Positions 1 to 11,481 of a DNA stretch of 64,000 bases are shown here, piece by piece (the first letter of the stretch is position 1; every line of letters begins with the position of its first letter). A program made the translations under genes and the position numbers. Origin of the DNA: Thermohahella caldifontis (GTDB lineage Bacteria > Pseudomonadota > Gammaproteobacteria > Pseudomonadales > Oleiphilaceae). Under the pieces are notes generated by a model. The model made no database searches, was not told the DNA's origin, and worked only from the letters and a program-made list of their open reading frames with translations. The stretch is from assembly GCF_041153465.1 (NCBI RefSeq), contig NZ_CP154858.1, positions 682,001 through 746,000 on the forward strand. The letters are read 5' to 3'.

Positions 1-287
1 TGGTTGAGGAAAGCGGGAAACCCTGGCTGGCACTGGAGACCGAGGTTGGGGAAGCCGTCATCGTTTCAGAGGACCATCCCCCCGAGTTACGCAAGAGAAG
101 GCAGGATGGCGTGCTGCTGCCGTATTTCCATGTACGCAATGGTCTTTACGGTGTGCCCGGCAGAGCCCTCTATTACCGGCTCATTGAAGAAATGGCAACC
201 TGCAGGGAGGAGGCTGACGGCCGCCAGGTCTGGGGGCTGACCAGTGGTGGGGTGTTTTATCCCCTGGAGCAAACTCCGGGAGCCTGA
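1..287 (+). CDS. DUF1285 domain protein, C-terminal part
   Basis: Only the last 94 codons are in the window, in the frame starting at base 3 and ending in TGA at 285-287. The visible part includes PWLALETEVGEAVI, a PYFHVRNGLYGVPGRALYYR stretch and a late WGLTSGGVFYPL motif. These resemble the C-terminal half of the small DUF1285 proteins of proteobacteria, whose function is unknown. The N-terminus lies outside the window, so start, length and operon partners cannot be seen. The call rests on remembered family patterns. Confidence 0.6.
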   Translation, partial: VEESGKPWLALETEVGEAVIVSEDHPPELRKRRQDGVLLPYFHVRNGLYGVPGRALYYRLIEEMATCREEADGRQVWGLTSGGVFYPLEQTPGA

Positions 288-350
288 ACAAGCTTGTTGA
301 CGTCAGATTGGTTGTTGTGGGCGGTCACATGACACTGCTGACCGTTTCAC

Positions 351-378
351 AAAAAAAGAGCAGGCATGACGCCTGCTC
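351..378 (-). terminator. Rho-independent terminator after the ETF-QO gene
   Basis: Read on the minus strand, an 8-bp perfect stem (GAGCAGGC with GCCTGCTC, 358-365 and 371-378) with a 5-nt loop is followed by seven T residues (351-357). It lies 32 bases past the ETF-QO stop codon. Confidence 0.85.
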
Positions 379-409
379 GCAGTAGGGGTATCGATCAATC
401 CCGGCGGGA

Positions 410-2064
410 TTACATGTTGGGATAGTTCGGGCCGCCGCCACCTTCCGGAGTCGTCCAGACAATATTCTGCGTCGGATCCTTGATGTCACAGGTCTTGCAG
501 TGAACGCAGTTGGCGAAGTTGATCTGGAAGCGCTTGCTGCCATCCTCGTTATCCACCACTTCATATACCCCTGCCGGGCAATAGCGCTGAGCCGGCTCAT
601 CATAGCGGGGCAGGTTGTAGTTGATGGGAACGTCCGGATCCTTCAGCTTCAGGTGGCAAGGCTGGTCTTCTTCGTGGAACACGTTGGCCAGGAAGACTGA
701 GCTCAGCTTGTCAAAAGTCAGCTTGTTGTCCGGCTTCGGATACTGAATCTTCGGGCACTCGCTGGCCAGCTTCAGCATCTCGTGATCCTTGTGGCGGTCA
801 TGCAGCGTAAACGGCAGGCTGCGGCCAAGGATATTCTGCTCCAGGAATGCGATCGCACCGCCGATGACCGTACCGAACTTGTGCATGGCAGGGCCGAAGT
901 TGCGGGTTTCGTAGAGCTCCTTGAACAGCCAGGACTTTTCGAATTTCTCCGTAAAGGAAGTCAGTTCTTCACGGCCCTCGCTGCCACGCTGAATCGCTTC
1001 GAATACGGCTTCGGCCGCCAGCATGCCTGACTTCATGGCAGTGTGGGCGCCCTTGATCTTGGTGAAGTTGAGCGTGCCGGCATCACAACCGAGCAGCAGG
1101 GCGCCAGGCATGGTCATTTTTGGCAGGCAGTTGTAGCCGCCCTTGGCAATGGCGCGAGCGCCGTAGCAGACACGGGTACCGCCTTCCAGATACTTGCGCA
1201 GCTCCGGGTGCAGTTTGCAGCGCTGGAATTCGTCAAACGGACTCAGGTGCGGGTTCGAGTAGTTGAGATCGGTGATCAGACCCACAACCACCTGATTGTT
1301 CTCCATGTGGTACAGGAAGCCACCACCGGAAGACTTGCTTTCGGTCAGAGGCCAGCCGGAGAAGTGCACGACCTTGCCGGGTTCATGGACTTCAGGCTTC
1401 ACATCCCACAGTTCCTTGATGCCGATGGCGTAATGCTGCGGGTCCTTGCCCTCGTCCAGTTTGAAGCGCTCGATGAGCTGCTTGCCCAGATGTCCGCGAG
1501 CACCTTCGCAGAAGAGCGTGTATTTGGCATGCAGTTCCATGCCGGGGGTGTAGGTATCCTTCGGATTGCCGTTCTTGTCCACACCCATGTCGCCGGTCAG
1601 TACACCTTTCACGCTGCCGTCCTCATGGAACAGGACTTCGGCAGCAGGGAAACCGGGATAGATTTCCGCGCCCAGAGCCTCGGCCTGTTCCGCCAGCCAG
1701 CGGCACAGGTTGCCCAGGCTGATTACATAGTTGCCGTGGTTGTGCATGTTGCGGGGAACAAAGGCATTGGGAATCTTGACTGCAGAGGTTTCACTGCGCA
1801 GTACAAAGACGTCGTCTCCTGCAACCGGTGTGTTCGGGGGGCACCCTTTTCCTTCCAGTCCGGGATCAGCTCGTTGAGAGAAGTCGGCTCCAGTACGGTA
1901 CCTGCAAGAATATGCGCGCCAACTTCGGAACCTTTTTCAACAACACAGACCGTAAGTTCCTGACCAGCGTCCTGGGCCAGCTGAAGCAGTTTGATCGCGG
2001 CGGACAGACCCGACGGGCCGGCACCCACGATGACAACATCAAACTCCATAGCTTCGCGTTCCAC
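410..2064 (-). CDS. Electron transfer flavoprotein-ubiquinone oxidoreductase, broken by one frameshift
   Basis: ETF-QO takes electrons from reduced ETF and passes them to ubiquinone at the inner membrane. It carries an N-terminal FAD motif (DVVIVGAGPSGLSAA), a long flavin/quinone domain and a C-terminal 4Fe-4S cluster motif (NCVHCKTCDIKDP). The reading frame is split: residues up to DWKEKGAP are in one frame and the rest in another. Adding one G to the six-G run at 1836-1841 restores APPNTPVAGDDVFVLR and joins both halves into 551 residues, the usual length in pseudomonads. I chose the GTG at 2064 because it follows AGGAGA at good spacing; an ATG at 2049 is the alternative. It is divergent from etfBA. 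The gene is sometimes called etfD. The frameshift is more likely a sequence error than decay. Confidence 0.9.
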
Positions 2065-2473
2065 GACTCGTCTCCTCTGTAATGACTTCGGATTGGGGCA
2101 AGACTGGTTCAACGCCACGCCGCGGGAATCGGACAGGCCGGCTGATCAGACCAAGTCTTTGATAGTATGCACTAAGTATCTATACTGACAGCCCATAGCA
2201 TACCCGATTTTTGACATCAAACAAACGTTTGTTTGAATTTTGGGGTTGATTTGTGTCTAATGTGACCGGAAGGGTCGCAGCCCGGCAAGAGTTGACGCCC
2301 CTCAAGTTTTGCCGGATTTGCATGACAGCGGACCGGCAAGGCAGTTGACCTGTGTATCCGTTGGCTTCATTATGTGGGCCTCGAACGTCACACAGTCGTA
2401 AAACAATGGGTGCATGGCGCGCTGCAGGCCCATGCATGCAGATGAACCCATCGCTGATAAATACGAGGAATCT
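2065..2473. promoter_or_regulatory. Divergent intergenic region between ETF-QO and etfBA
   Basis: This 409-bp gene-free stretch separates the two ETF transcription units and must hold both promoters. It contains the palindrome and promoter listed separately. On the minus strand TTGTTT and TATGCT hexamers 16 bp apart overlap the same palindrome and could drive ETF-QO. No credible ORF is present. Confidence 0.6.
2211..2239 (+). promoter_or_regulatory. Promoter-like element of etfBA with a 20-bp palindromic operator
   Basis: A consensus -35 hexamer TTGACA (2211-2216) is followed 17 bp later by the weak hexamer TGAATT (2234-2239). The spacer is almost entirely filled by the perfect palindrome TCAAACAAACGTTTGTTTGA (2217-2236). 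A TetR-type repressor bound here would block RNA polymerase. The CAAAC/GTTTG half-sites resemble published sites of PsrA, the fatty-acid-responsive repressor of pseudomonads, whose predicted regulon includes etf genes. That identity is inferred; no psrA gene is in the window. Confidence 0.6.
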
Positions 2474-3223
2474 ATGAAGGTTCTGGTCGCTGTTAAACGA
2501 GTTATTGACTACAACGTCAAAGTACGTGTCAAGCCTGACAATTCAGGTGTGGATCTGACCAACGTCAAGATGGCGATGAACCCCTTCGACGAAATTGCGG
2601 TTGAAGAAGCCGTTCGTCTGAAGGAAAAGGGTATCGCTACGGAAGTGGTTGTGGTCTCCATTGGTCCCAAGGCTGCTCAGGAACAGATCCGTACCGCTCT
2701 GGCACTGGGTGCGGACCGCGGCATCCTGATCGAGACGGACCAGGAAGTTCAGTCCCTGGACGCAGCCAAGCTGCTCAAGGCTGTCGTTGAAAAGGAGCAG
2801 CCCCAGCTGATCCTGCTTGGCAAGCAGTCCATTGACACGGACAACAACCAGACCGGTCAGATGCTGGCTGCCCTGCTGGGCATCGGACAGGGCACCTTCG
2901 CATCCCGCCTGGATGTGGAAGGCGATCACGCTGTGGTTGAGCGTGAGATTGACGGTGGTCTCATGGACGTCAAGCTCAAGCTGCCCGCCGTGGTGACTGC
3001 AGATCTGCGTCTGAACGAGCCGCGCTATGCTTCGCTGCCGAACATCATGAAGGCGAAGAAGAAGCCGCTTGAAACCCTGAGCGTTGCAGATCTGGGTGTC
3101 GAACTCAAGCCGCGCCTGAAGACACTGAAAGTCGAGCCGCCGCCTCAGCGCAAGCCCGGCATCAAGGTGAAGAGCGTGGACGAGCTGATCGACAAACTGA
3201 AAAACGAAGCGAAGGTGATCTAA
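2474..3223 (+). CDS. etfB: Electron transfer flavoprotein beta subunit
   Basis: The 249-residue beta subunit forms a heterodimer with EtfA, binds AMP and docks acyl-CoA dehydrogenases. The N-terminal MKVLVAVKRVIDYNVKV, the NPFDEIAVEEAVRLKE stretch and the recognition-loop signature LRLNEPRYASLPNIMKAKKK (about residues 180-205) are all present. GAGGAA sits 3 bases before the ATG. It is separated from etfA by a single base, so the two are surely co-translated. It is the electron acceptor for dehydrogenases such as LiuA encoded nearby. Confidence 0.97.
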   Translation: MKVLVAVKRVIDYNVKVRVKPDNSGVDLTNVKMAMNPFDEIAVEEAVRLKEKGIATEVVVVSIGPKAAQEQIRTALALGADRGILIETDQEVQSLDAAKLLKAVVEKEQPQLILLGKQSIDTDNNQTGQMLAALLGIGQGTFASRLDVEGDHAVVEREIDGGLMDVKLKLPAVVTADLRLNEPRYASLPNIMKAKKKPLETLSVADLGVELKPRLKTLKVEPPPQRKPGIKVKSVDELIDKLKNEAKVI

Positions 3224-3224
3224 C

Positions 3225-4154
3225 ATGAGCGTGCTTGTTGTTGCAGATCATGACAATCAGAATCTGAAGCCCGTTACCCTGAACGTGCTGGGTGCGGCAA
3301 AGCAGATCGGTGGCGACATTGTGGTTCTGGTTGCCGGCGAAAACTGTGGGGCGGTAGCCGAGCAGGCCGCCAAGGCAGAGGGTGTCAGCAAGGTACTGGT
3401 CGCTGACAACGCGGCGTACGGCCACCACCTCGCCGAGAACATAGCCCTGCTGGTGACTGAAATCGCCAAGGATTACACGCATATCCTGGCGCCGGCAAAT
3501 ACGTTCGGCAAGGATTTCATGCCGCGTGTCGCGGCCCTGCTGGATGTGGCGCAGATTTCCGATATCGTCAAGGTGGTTTCTCCGGACACCTTCGTGCGTC
3601 CTTTCTATGCCGGTAACGCGCTGGCAACCGTACAGAGCGAAGACCCGATCAAGGTGATCACCGTTCGTGGCACGGCCTTCGATCCGGTGGCAGCAGAGGG
3701 TGGCTCCGCAGCGGTCGAGAAGCTGGATATCGTGAAGGACGCGGGTGTATCCGAGTTCGTGAAGGAAGAAATCGCCAAGTCCGACCGTCCGGATCTGACC
3801 AGCGCCCGCGTGGTGGTTTCCGGTGGCCGCGGCATGCAGAACGGCGAAAACTTCAAGATGCTGTACGAGCTGGCTGACAAGCTGGGTGGTGCAGTCGGTG
3901 CTTCCCGTGCTGCAGTGGATGCGGGCTTTGTCCCCAACGACCTGCAGGTAGGCCAGACCGGCAAGATCGTGGCACCTGATCTCTACATCGCCGTGGGCAT
4001 CTCCGGTGCAATCCAGCACCTGGCCGGTATGAGCGGCAGTAAGGTCATTGTTGCCATCAACAAGGACGAAGACGCACCGATCTTCCAGGTAGCGGACTAC
4101 GGCCTGGTGGCAGACCTGTTCGAGGCGGTCCCCGAGCTGATCAGCAAGCTCTGA
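3225..4154 (+). CDS. etfA: Electron transfer flavoprotein alpha subunit
   Basis: This 309-residue subunit holds the FAD of ETF and donates electrons to ETF-QO. The C-terminal FAD domain shows the family signature with VGASRAAVDAGFVPND, QVGQTGKIVAPDLYIAVGIS and AIQHLAGM. The N-terminal MSVLVVADHDNQNLKPVTL is typical of the proteobacterial short-form EtfA. It immediately follows etfB and ends before a hairpin shared with convergent aacS. Confidence 0.97.
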   Translation: MSVLVVADHDNQNLKPVTLNVLGAAKQIGGDIVVLVAGENCGAVAEQAAKAEGVSKVLVADNAAYGHHLAENIALLVTEIAKDYTHILAPANTFGKDFMPRVAALLDVAQISDIVKVVSPDTFVRPFYAGNALATVQSEDPIKVITVRGTAFDPVAAEGGSAAVEKLDIVKDAGVSEFVKEEIAKSDRPDLTSARVVVSGGRGMQNGENFKMLYELADKLGGAVGASRAAVDAGFVPNDLQVGQTGKIVAPDLYIAVGISGAIQHLAGMSGSKVIVAINKDEDAPIFQVADYGLVADLFEAVPELISKL

Positions 4155-4176
4155 TCCGTCCGGTCATGCAGTAATG

Positions 4177-4214
4177 AAGGGGAGGGTCGGCGTGGCCTTC
4201 CCCTTTTGCTTTTC
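4177..4214. terminator. Terminator hairpin between convergent etfA and aacS
   Basis: AAGGGGAGG (4178-4186 region) pairs, with one bulge, with CCTTCCCCTT, followed on the plus strand by TTTTGCTTTT. It lies in the 65-bp gap between the stops of etfA and aacS and can serve etfA; on the other strand the T-tract is weak. Confidence 0.65.
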
Positions 4215-4219
4215 GTGCA

Positions 4220-6201
<1,982 letters not shown>

Positions 6202-6205
<4 letters not shown>

Positions 6206-7113
6206 GCCTCGCCCTCCTTGAGTGTCATGGTGTTGTAATGTGCCAGGCCCGCTCTGGCCGTATAAGGCCGTCCCAGGTGCTGGGATATCCAGTGGCCGGT
6301 TTCTGCCAGGCGGTCCATGTCGAGTCCGGTGTCATAGCCATTTTTTTCCAGAAGATAGACCACGTCTTCGGTGGCGACATTGCCACTGGCACCGCGGGCA
6401 TAAGGACAGCCGCCCAGACCGGCTATGGACGTATCAAAACGTGTAATGCCCAGATCCAGACAGCGGTCGATGGCGGAAACCGCCTGACCGCGGGTATCGT
6501 GCAGGTGCAAAGCGATCTGTCCGGTGCCGGTTACCTTGAGCACCTGTTCAATCCGTTGTGCAATCTGTCTGGCGGTACCCACGCCGATGGTATCGCCCAG
6601 GGATACCTCGACACAGCCTATGTCCAGGAGCGCCTCCGTCACCCGGATGACCGCTTCGGCATTGGTCGGGCCTTCATAGGGACAAGCCATGAGACAGGAG
6701 ACATAGCCTCTGACCGCCATGCCCGCGTCCAGTGCTCGCGCCACGACCGCGCGAAACCGGCTGAGGCTCTCATCAATCGTGCAGTTGATATTGCGCTGGC
6801 AGAAGGTGTCACTGGCTGCGGTGAAGATGGCGATGGTCTCCACGGGGTGGGCCAGTGCGCGTTCCAGTCCCTTTTCATTCGGCACCAGGGCAATCTTGTT
6901 GAAGTGACGCCGGGCCAGTGCGTCAATAACGTGCTCCGTGCCGGCCATCTGCGGCACCCATTGAGGTGAAACGAAGCTGCCCACTTCAATATCGTGCAGT
7001 CCCGCATCGTTCAGGTGTTCGACAAGCTGAATGCGTGTCGCCGCATCCAGAGGTGTCCTTTCATTCTGAAGACCGTCACGGGGGCCGACTTCAATCAGTG
7101 TGATGTCGCTCAT
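6202..7113 (-). CDS. liuE: Hydroxymethylglutaryl-CoA lyase
   Basis: It cleaves 3-hydroxy-3-methylglutaryl-CoA into acetyl-CoA and acetoacetate, the last CoA-level step of leucine breakdown. The TIM-barrel signature VGPRDGLQNE is at residues 8-17, and the active-site cysteine loop GLGGCPYARGASGNVATED is near residue 235. Length (303 residues) fits bacterial HMG-CoA lyases (also mvaB). Start and stop overlap liuD and aacS by 4 bp each, indicating translational coupling. Confidence 0.95.
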
Positions 7114-9095
7114 GAGGCATCCTCTGATCCGGTATGCTCAGTGTACTCGAAGAGTCGCTGACCTTCCTGTACCTGATCCCCCTCGTTCACGAGAATGCGC
7201 TTCAGTGTGCCATCCCGGGAGACCCTGACCGGATGCTCCATCTTCATCGCCTCCATCACCATGACCGTATCTCCGGATTTCAGTCGCTGTCCGGGTTTTG
7301 CGAGCACCTTCACCACAGCACCTGTCATGGGCGCAAGATTGTCAGAACCGCCTTCGCTCCCGGCGGGATCGTAGGCATCCGGCTCGAGCAGGGTAAAGGT
7401 GGCCAGAGGCGGGCTGTATATGACCAACCGGCCGGACGGGCAGGCGTAGCGGATCTGTATGGTCTGGCCATTTTCAAGGCGTATCGCGGCCTGACCGTGT
7501 CGGTCACCCGGCAGCAGTTCGAAGGTGAATGTGCCGCATTCCGAATGTGCTTCCACCCGCGAACCAGCCATCCGGACCGCCAGGTGCAGGCGTCTTTCAC
7601 CCTGCAGCAGCGTCAGATATTGCTCGTATACGGGCATGACGCTGCGAAAAGCCCACTGGCGACTGACCGGATCCAGCCTGAGGCGTGCCTCGTGCAACCA
7701 CGCCGCCAGCGCCTGGCTGACGACTTCGGGTTCCGAAGGTTCGCCACCGGGTTTCACTCGCTCACATAACCGTGTATCCAGTCTGGCATCACGAAAATCT
7801 TCATGGGCAAGTATCTGCAACAGGTACGACACATTGGTCTGAACACCATCGATGCGTGAATGGGCCAGCGCCTGATACAGGTTGCCCAGTGCAGCGTCCC
7901 GCGAGGGTGCCGATGCGATCACCTTGGCCAGCATGGGGTCAAAGTGAGGGGTGATTTCCAGGCCCTCACGCAAGGCATGATCGATACGCAACCCCGGCAC
8001 GGTGTCAGGCCACTCCAGTGCGGTCAGCCGGCCGGTGGCGGGCAGAAATCCCTTTTCGGGCTGTTCGGCGTAGATGCGGGCTTCAATGGCGTGGCCCGTG
8101 GCACGTATATCGCTTTGCGAAAACGGCAGCGGCTGGTCATCGGCGATGCGCAACTGCCATTCCACCAGATCGAGCCCGTACACGGCCTCGGTAACCGGAT
8201 GTTCGACCTGAAGGCGCGTATTGACCTCCATGAAATAGAAGTTGCCATTCGGTGCAAGCAGGAATTCCACCGTGCCGGCATTGCGATAGTCCAGTGCTTT
8301 GGCACAGCGAACGGCCGCATCGCCCATGGCCTGACGAGTCGCATCATCCAATCCCGGCGCGGGGGCCTCTTCGAGAATCTTCTGATGCCGCCGCTGCACG
8401 GAGCAGTCCCGGTCGCCCACATAAAGTGCCTTGCCGAAATGGTCGCACAGCAGCTGAACTTCCACATGCCGGGCAACAGGCAGGTACTTTTCCAGCAGTA
8501 CGTGGTCGGACCCGAAGGCACTCAGCGCTTCCCGCTTTGCACTGGCCAGGGCATCGGGGAAATCCGCCTCGGACCCGGCCACTTTCATCCCTTTTCCACC
8601 CCCGCCGGCGCTGGCCTTGATCAGTACGGGGAACCCCATCCGGCGTGCTTCGTCCAGCAATCGTGCAGCCGTCTGATCATCACCGTGATAGCCGGGCACG
8701 GTGGGAACACCGGCAGCTTCCATTTCTGCCTTGGCCCTGGACTTGTCACCCATGCGGGATATGGCTTCCGGCGCTGGCCCGACGAAGCGTATTCCGCGCT
8801 CACGGACGCTACGTGCAAAGCCCGCATTTTCGGAGAGAAATCCATAACCGGGGTGCAGCGCATCCGCATCCGCCATTGTGGCCACTCTCAGGATGTCATC
8901 CTGATTCAGATACGCTCTGACCGGTGGGCTGCCTTCCACATGCCAGGCTTCATCTGCCGCCAGAACATGGGGCGCATCCGCATCCTGACCGGAGTGGATG
9001 GTGATGGTATGAATGCCCAGTTGTCTCGCGGTACGGATGATGCGCACGGCGATTTCACCGCGATTGGCCACCAACAGCCGTTTGATATGCTTCAT
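7110..9095 (-). CDS. liuD: 3-methylcrotonyl-CoA carboxylase, biotin-containing alpha subunit
   Basis: This 661-residue subunit carboxylates its own biotin with ATP and bicarbonate. The domain order is biotin carboxylase (RLLVANRGEIAVRIIRTA at the N-terminus, ATP-grasp glycine loop ASAGGGGKGMKV near residue 165, and EVNTRLQVEHPVTE), a linker, then a C-terminal biotinyl domain with VMEAMKMEHPV, whose second lysine region carries biotin. The ATG at 9095 overlaps the stop of liuC; an in-frame ATG at 9110 inside liuC is less likely. Geranyl- and acetyl-CoA carboxylase subunits look alike; the operon identifies methylcrotonyl-CoA. Confidence 0.93.
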   Translation of the reverse strand: MKHIKRLLVANRGEIAVRIIRTARQLGIHTITIHSGQDADAPHVLAADEAWHVEGSPPVRAYLNQDDILRVATMADADALHPGYGFLSENAGFARSVRERGIRFVGPAPEAISRMGDKSRAKAEMEAAGVPTVPGYHGDDQTAARLLDEARRMGFPVLIKASAGGGGKGMKVAGSEADFPDALASAKREALSAFGSDHVLLEKYLPVARHVEVQLLCDHFGKALYVGDRDCSVQRRHQKILEEAPAPGLDDATRQAMGDAAVRCAKALDYRNAGTVEFLLAPNGNFYFMEVNTRLQVEHPVTEAVYGLDLVEWQLRIADDQPLPFSQSDIRATGHAIEARIYAEQPEKGFLPATGRLTALEWPDTVPGLRIDHALREGLEITPHFDPMLAKVIASAPSRDAALGNLYQALAHSRIDGVQTNVSYLLQILAHEDFRDARLDTRLCERVKPGGEPSEPEVVSQALAAWLHEARLRLDPVSRQWAFRSVMPVYEQYLTLLQGERRLHLAVRMAGSRVEAHSECGTFTFELLPGDRHGQAAIRLENGQTIQIRYACPSGRLVIYSPPLATFTLLEPDAYDPAGSEGGSDNLAPMTGAVVKVLAKPGQRLKSGDTVMVMEAMKMEHPVRVSRDGTLKRILVNEGDQVQEGQRLFEYTEHTGSEDAS

Positions 9096-9865
9096 GGGCG
9101 GGCCCTCCACGCCGGGGCACGCTTTTCCAGAAAGGCGTTCAGCCCTTCCTGCGCTTCTGTGCTGGCACGGCGCTCGGCAATCGCTCTTGCCGTCAGTGCC
9201 TGAATCCGGTGATCCGGGGTGGTGCCGGAAACGTCCCGGATCAGTTGCTTGCAGTGCCTGACCGCTGACGGGGCGTTTTCCGTCAGGGTGCGCAGCATCC
9301 GGTTACAAGCCTCATCCAGCCTGTCAGGTTCCGTGACATCGTGAATCAGCCCGAGTTGCCTGGCCACTGTGGCCGGTATCTCTTCAGCACTCAGCATGAA
9401 GCGTCTGGCCTGTCGAGCGCCCATGGCACGAATGACGTAAGGGCTGATCACGGCGGGAATGAGTCCGAGCCTGACTTCGCTCAGGCACAGCCGTGCGCTG
9501 GTGTCAGCCAGTACAATATCGGCGCAGGCGATCAGGCCGACTGCGCCGCCATAGGCAGCCCCGGTCACGCGGCAGACAACCGGGACAGGGCAGGTATCCA
9601 CTGCGTCCATCAGGTCTGCGAGGCGTTCGGCATCGCGGATATTTTCCGCTTCGGTGGCGGCACCCAGGCGTTTCATCCATGCCAGATCCGCACCCGCGGA
9701 GAAATGCTTGCCCTTGCCATACAGCAACACTGCCCGGGTATCTGCCGGCAGATTACGAAAGGCCTCCGTCAGATTGCGTATGACGTGCTCGTCGAAGGCA
9801 TTGCGCTTGTCAGCGCGGTCAATACCAATGCGGACAATATGGTTTTCTGTATCCGTTGCGATCAT
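9092..9865 (-). CDS. liuC: Methylglutaconyl-CoA hydratase (crotonase family)
   Basis: It hydrates 3-methylglutaconyl-CoA to HMG-CoA. The crotonase fold is shown by the oxyanion-hole motif HFSAGADLAWMKR near residue 60 and by the second GAAYGGAVGLIACADIVLA block near residue 105. Length is about 257 residues. I prefer the ATG at 9865, which has an AGG at proper distance; a GTG at 9871 overlapping the liuB stop is an alternative. By sequence alone it could be a generic enoyl-CoA hydratase, but its place between the two carboxylase subunits fixes the role. Confidence 0.92.
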   Translation of the reverse strand: MIATDTENHIVRIGIDRADKRNAFDEHVIRNLTEAFRNLPADTRAVLLYGKGKHFSAGADLAWMKRLGAATEAENIRDAERLADLMDAVDTCPVPVVCRVTGAAYGGAVGLIACADIVLADTSARLCLSEVRLGLIPAVISPYVIRAMGARQARRFMLSAEEIPATVARQLGLIHDVTEPDRLDEACNRMLRTLTENAPSAVRHCKQLIRDVSGTTPDHRIQALTARAIAERRASTEAQEGLNAFLEKRAPAWRARP

Positions 9866-9867
9866 GG

Positions 9868-11466
9868 TCACATCCTGAAGACGCCGAAGTGAGTGGGTTC
9901 CGCAGGGGCGTTGAGCGCAGCCTGCAATCCAAGTGCAAGCACCATCCGGGTATCTGCCGGATCAATGATGCCGTCATCCCAGAGGCGGGCGGTGGCATAC
10001 CAGGGGTCGGACTGGCGTTCGAACTGTTCCAGAATCGGACGCCGGATGGTTTCGGCTTCCGCTTCGGTCAAGGCGGTGCCCTTCCGGGCGGCCGCGTCCT
10101 GACGCACCTGTACCATGACGCCTGCAGCCTGTTCTGCCCCCATCACGGCAATCCGTGCATTGGGCCACATCCAGAGAAATCTGGGGTTGTATGCGCGTCC
10201 GCACATGCCATAGTTGCCGGCACCATAGCTCCCGCCGACAATGACCGTGAACTTCGGCACGTTGGCACAGGCAACGGCGTGAACCAGTTTGGCGCCATGC
10301 TTGGCGATACCTTCCGCTTCGTATTTCGAGCCCACCATGAAACCCGTGATATTCTGGAGAAAGATCAGCGGGATGTTGCGCTGACAGCAGAGTTCCACAA
10401 AGTGTGCGCCCTTGAGGGCGGATTCGGAAAACAGAATGCCGTTGTTGGCGACGATCCCGACCTGAACACCTTCAATGGCGGCAAAGCCACAGATCAGGGT
10501 TTTGCCGTATTCGGCCTTGAACTCGTCCAGCTCCGATGCGTCCACAATCCGCGCGATGACCTCCCGCATGTCGAAGGGTGTCTTGGGTGACTCGGGCACG
10601 ATGCCCCGCAACTCTTCCGCCGGATAGGCAGGCGCAGGCCCGCCGGGCAATCCGGGTGAAGGATTGCCATTGAGACGCCTGACCGCATCTCGCGCACGCT
10701 GCAAGGCCTGAAACTCATCCCGCGCGTAATGATCGGCGACACCGGAAACCCTGCAGTGCACATCCGCTCCTCCCAGGTCTTCGGCCGAAACGGTCTCGCC
10801 CGTTGCCGCCTTGACGAGCGGGGGGCCGGCCAGGAAGATGGAGCTCTGATGGGCCACCATGATGGCTTCATCCGCCATGGCCGGCACATAGGCCCCGCCT
10901 GCCGTGCACAGCCCGAGTACGACGGCAATCTGTGGAATGCCCTGTGCGGACATTCTTGCCTGGCGGTAAAAGATGTGTCCGAAATCTTCCTTGTCGGGGA
11001 AGACTTCATCCTGACGGGGCAGGTTGGCGCCCCCGGAGTCCACGAGGTAGATGCAGGGCAGACGGTTCTGTTCGGCAATGGTCTGAGCCCGGATATGCTT
11101 CTTGACCGTCAGCGGGTAGTAGGTACCGCCCTTGACCGTGAAGTCATTGGCCACCACCATGCAATCCCGGCCATGAACCTTGCCGATCCCCGCGATGATA
11201 CCTGCACCGGGCACATAATCGTCATAGACGTTCCAGGCTGCCTGTGGTGCAACTTCCAGAAAGGGCGATCCCGGGTCCAGCAGTCTCGATATACGCTCCC
11301 TCGGGGACAGCTTGCCGCGTTCCCGATAGCGCTGCTGAACAGCTTCGCCACCGCCAAGACGTACCTTGTCCATTCGCTCCCGCCATTGGGCAAGCAACCC
11401 GGACATCCATTCCTGCCGCCTCCGGAAATCGTCGGAACGGCTATCCAGTGTACTGATGAGCTTCAT
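9868..11466 (-). CDS. liuB: 3-methylcrotonyl-CoA carboxylase beta subunit (carboxyltransferase)
   Basis: This subunit moves the carboxyl group from biotin on LiuD to 3-methylcrotonyl-CoA. It has the two crotonase-like halves of carboxyltransferases: RISRLLDPGSPFLEV and VKGGTYYPLTVKKHIRAQ in the N-half, and NITGFMVGSKYEAEGIAKHG with GGSYGAGNYGMCGRAY in the C-half. Length of 532 residues matches the family. It begins 15 bases after the stop of liuA and runs into liuC. Confidence 0.95.
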   Translation of the reverse strand: MKLISTLDSRSDDFRRRQEWMSGLLAQWRERMDKVRLGGGEAVQQRYRERGKLSPRERISRLLDPGSPFLEVAPQAAWNVYDDYVPGAGIIAGIGKVHGRDCMVVANDFTVKGGTYYPLTVKKHIRAQTIAEQNRLPCIYLVDSGGANLPRQDEVFPDKEDFGHIFYRQARMSAQGIPQIAVVLGLCTAGGAYVPAMADEAIMVAHQSSIFLAGPPLVKAATGETVSAEDLGGADVHCRVSGVADHYARDEFQALQRARDAVRRLNGNPSPGLPGGPAPAYPAEELRGIVPESPKTPFDMREVIARIVDASELDEFKAEYGKTLICGFAAIEGVQVGIVANNGILFSESALKGAHFVELCCQRNIPLIFLQNITGFMVGSKYEAEGIAKHGAKLVHAVACANVPKFTVIVGGSYGAGNYGMCGRAYNPRFLWMWPNARIAVMGAEQAAGVMVQVRQDAAARKGTALTEAEAETIRRPILEQFERQSDPWYATARLWDDGIIDPADTRMVLALGLQAALNAPAEPTHFGVFRM

Positions 11467-11481
11467 GGCTACCCCGGCGAA

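Noticed and set aside
1043..1963. 306-residue plus-strand open frame
   Set aside because: It lies antisense to the well-supported ETF-QO gene and has no recognisable motif; it is a shadow frame of GC-rich coding DNA.
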